Source: Alphaproteobacteria bacterium (lineage in GTDB: Bacteria; Myxococcota_A; UBA796; CAJQPC01). Taken from it: a DNA stretch of 64,000 bases. Shown piece by piece: positions 62,987 to 64,000 of the stretch; the first letter of the stretch is position 1, and the number at the start of each line of letters is the position of its first letter. The translations under genes were made by a program, and so were the position numbers. The DNA lies in contig JACKEV010000010.1 of NCBI GenBank assembly GCA_020632795.1, positions 248,001 through 312,000 of the forward strand. The letters are read 5' to 3'. The notes beneath the pieces were generated by a model. The model was given only the letters and a program-made list of their open reading frames with translations, was not told the DNA's origin and made no database searches.

Positions 62987-63972
62987 GCGAGCGCCGCCAC
63001 ATCCAGGGCGTGCTGGTCACCGGGGCCACCACTCCCTTCGGGGAGCGCTTCGTCCGCCGCATGCTGGCGGACCCCACGGTGGGCTGCGTGGTCGCCGTCG
63101 CCCGCGAGCCCCGCAGCCAGGCCGCCCTGCCCTTCCACGAGCACCCCGAGCGGCTGGTGTACTGCTCAGTGGACCTGGGGCACTCCCGGCGGGCCCACGA
63201 GCTGCTGTTCGGTCCGGCCCGGGATCGGGGGGTGGAGGTGGTGGTCCACACCGCCCTGCACCGCTCGGCGCTCGACCGGGGCAAGCGGGTCCATGCCACC
63301 AACGTCCAGGCCCTGCGCACGCTGCTGGAGCTGGGGGAGCGCCACCCCTCCATCCGGCGCTTCGTGTTCAAGTCCTACGGCGAGGTCTACCAGATCCAGC
63401 ACAACCTGCCGTTCATGGTCAGCGAGGACCACCCGCTGAACATGGCGCCGGGCGCGCCGCAATGGATCCGCGACCGGGTCGAGGCCGACCTGACCGCCTG
63501 CGCCCGCATGGGCCTGGCCGAGCTGGAGATCGTGGTGCTGCGCTGCGCCGAGGTGCTGGGGCCGGGCACGGGCTCCCAGCTCTTCGACTACCTGGACGCC
63601 CCGGTGTGCCTGCGCCCGGCGGGCTACGACCCGATGATGAACCTGCTGTCCATCGAGGACACGGTGCAGGCCCTGGACATCGCCGCGCGGGCGTTCGGCG
63701 TGCTGGGGGTCTTCAACATCCCGGGGGCGGACACGCTGCCGCTGTCCGAGTGCATCCGGCTGTGGGGGCGGGTGGGGATCCCCACCCCGGGCAGCCTGAT
63801 GGCGCCGATCTACCGCGCGCGTCGGCGCCTGCGGGGCCACGACTTCTCCTACGGGATGAACCGGCGGCGCTTCCACTTCGGATCGGTGCTCGACGGTACC
63901 CGAGCGCGGCAGGTGCTGGGCTATCTTCCGGAGAACCCGATAGACTGGCCCGCCGCCGAGGCAGCGCGGTAG
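62983..63972 (+). CDS. NAD-dependent epimerase/dehydratase (extended SDR)
   Basis: 329 residues. Rossmann glycine motif VTGATTPFGERF; the substrate-region SYGEVYQIQ replaces the usual YxxxK active site, with Tyr retained but no obvious Lys at +4. Later GVFNIPGADTLPL and a C-terminal YRARRRLRGHDFSYG. Overlap with the acyltransferase suggests joint action on a lipid or sugar-lipid. The reaction is undetermined. Confidence 0.85.
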   Translation: MSERRHIQGVLVTGATTPFGERFVRRMLADPTVGCVVAVAREPRSQAALPFHEHPERLVYCSVDLGHSRRAHELLFGPARDRGVEVVVHTALHRSALDRGKRVHATNVQALRTLLELGERHPSIRRFVFKSYGEVYQIQHNLPFMVSEDHPLNMAPGAPQWIRDRVEADLTACARMGLAELEIVVLRCAEVLGPGTGSQLFDYLDAPVCLRPAGYDPMMNLLSIEDTVQALDIAARAFGVLGVFNIPGADTLPLSECIRLWGRVGIPTPGSLMAPIYRARRRLRGHDFSYGMNRRRFHFGSVLDGTRARQVLGYLPENPIDWPAAEAAR

Positions 63973-63996
63973 ACTGGAGGGCCCCGGAGGTCTCTC

Positions 63997-64000
63997 ATGC
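63997..64000 (+). CDS. Start of a further gene, cut by the window end
   Basis: GGAGG is followed 6 nt later by ATGC at 63997, 25 nt after the epimerase stop. Only the start codon is visible, so no product can be named. It probably belongs to the same transcript. Confidence 0.4.

Overview
The window reads as a chromosomal segment of a high-GC deltaproteobacterium-like organism, most probably Myxococcota. This is inferred from the Hanks-type Ser/Thr kinases, a CarD/CdnL regulator, many lipoproteins of unknown function, a MopE-type calcium-motif protein, a protease ending in a MYXO-CTERM-like tail, two sigma-54 promoters of textbook quality, and strong C/G third-position codon use. Genes are packed tightly, with many 4-nt start/stop overlaps and convergent ends 1-22 nt apart. 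No IS element, prophage, CRISPR array or plasmid origin was seen.

Layout. 1-10.4 kb (mostly minus strand): partial DUF6891-like gene, a CAU-anticodon tRNA, rpoD, dnaG, a 1780-residue kinase/ATPase/GAF/cyclase protein, and an ArgA-like acetyltransferase. 10.5-25.4 kb: envelope and secreted proteins (membrane protein, MopE-repeat cytochrome-like lipoprotein, TPR lipoprotein, Ig-like/beta-barrel protein, cyclophilin lipoprotein), a GGDEF signalling protein and lptFG. 25.6-32.2 kb: cdnL, a sigma-54-driven lipoprotein, rph-rdgB, and a pncB-pncA NAD-salvage pair fused by a one-base frameshift. 32.2-41.7 kb: DUF983 protein, BRCT-SMI1/KNR4 protein, secreted trypsin-like protease, a second sigma-54-driven gene, an EEP nuclease, an esterase plus HDAC-like pair, and a beta-lactamase-fold lipoprotein. 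41.8-51 kb: proS, a candidate nucleotidyltransferase toxin-antitoxin pair, lipoprotein genes, a 0.9-kb gene-poor locus and clpB. 51-64 kb: a minus-strand run of ferredoxin, PaaI thioesterase, DASS transporter, UspA and EEP nuclease; then PEGA protein, second kinase, GlcD-like oxidase, ECF-like sigma with its membrane partner, acyltransferase and epimerase.

The most unusual feature is at 46.2-46.9 kb. Two related copies of a roughly 200-nt element diverge from a short A+T-rich island. Each copy is bounded by 20-nt inverted-repeat arms and holds an internal hairpin. Between copies the arm and hairpin sequences differ, but pairing is kept by compensatory changes, while the intervening loops are nearly identical. 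This pattern suggests a structured non-coding RNA or palindromic element that I do not recognise.

Two core genes (rpoD, pncB) carry apparent single-base indels, each next to a short C run. These may be sequencing errors and should be checked before any biological reading.
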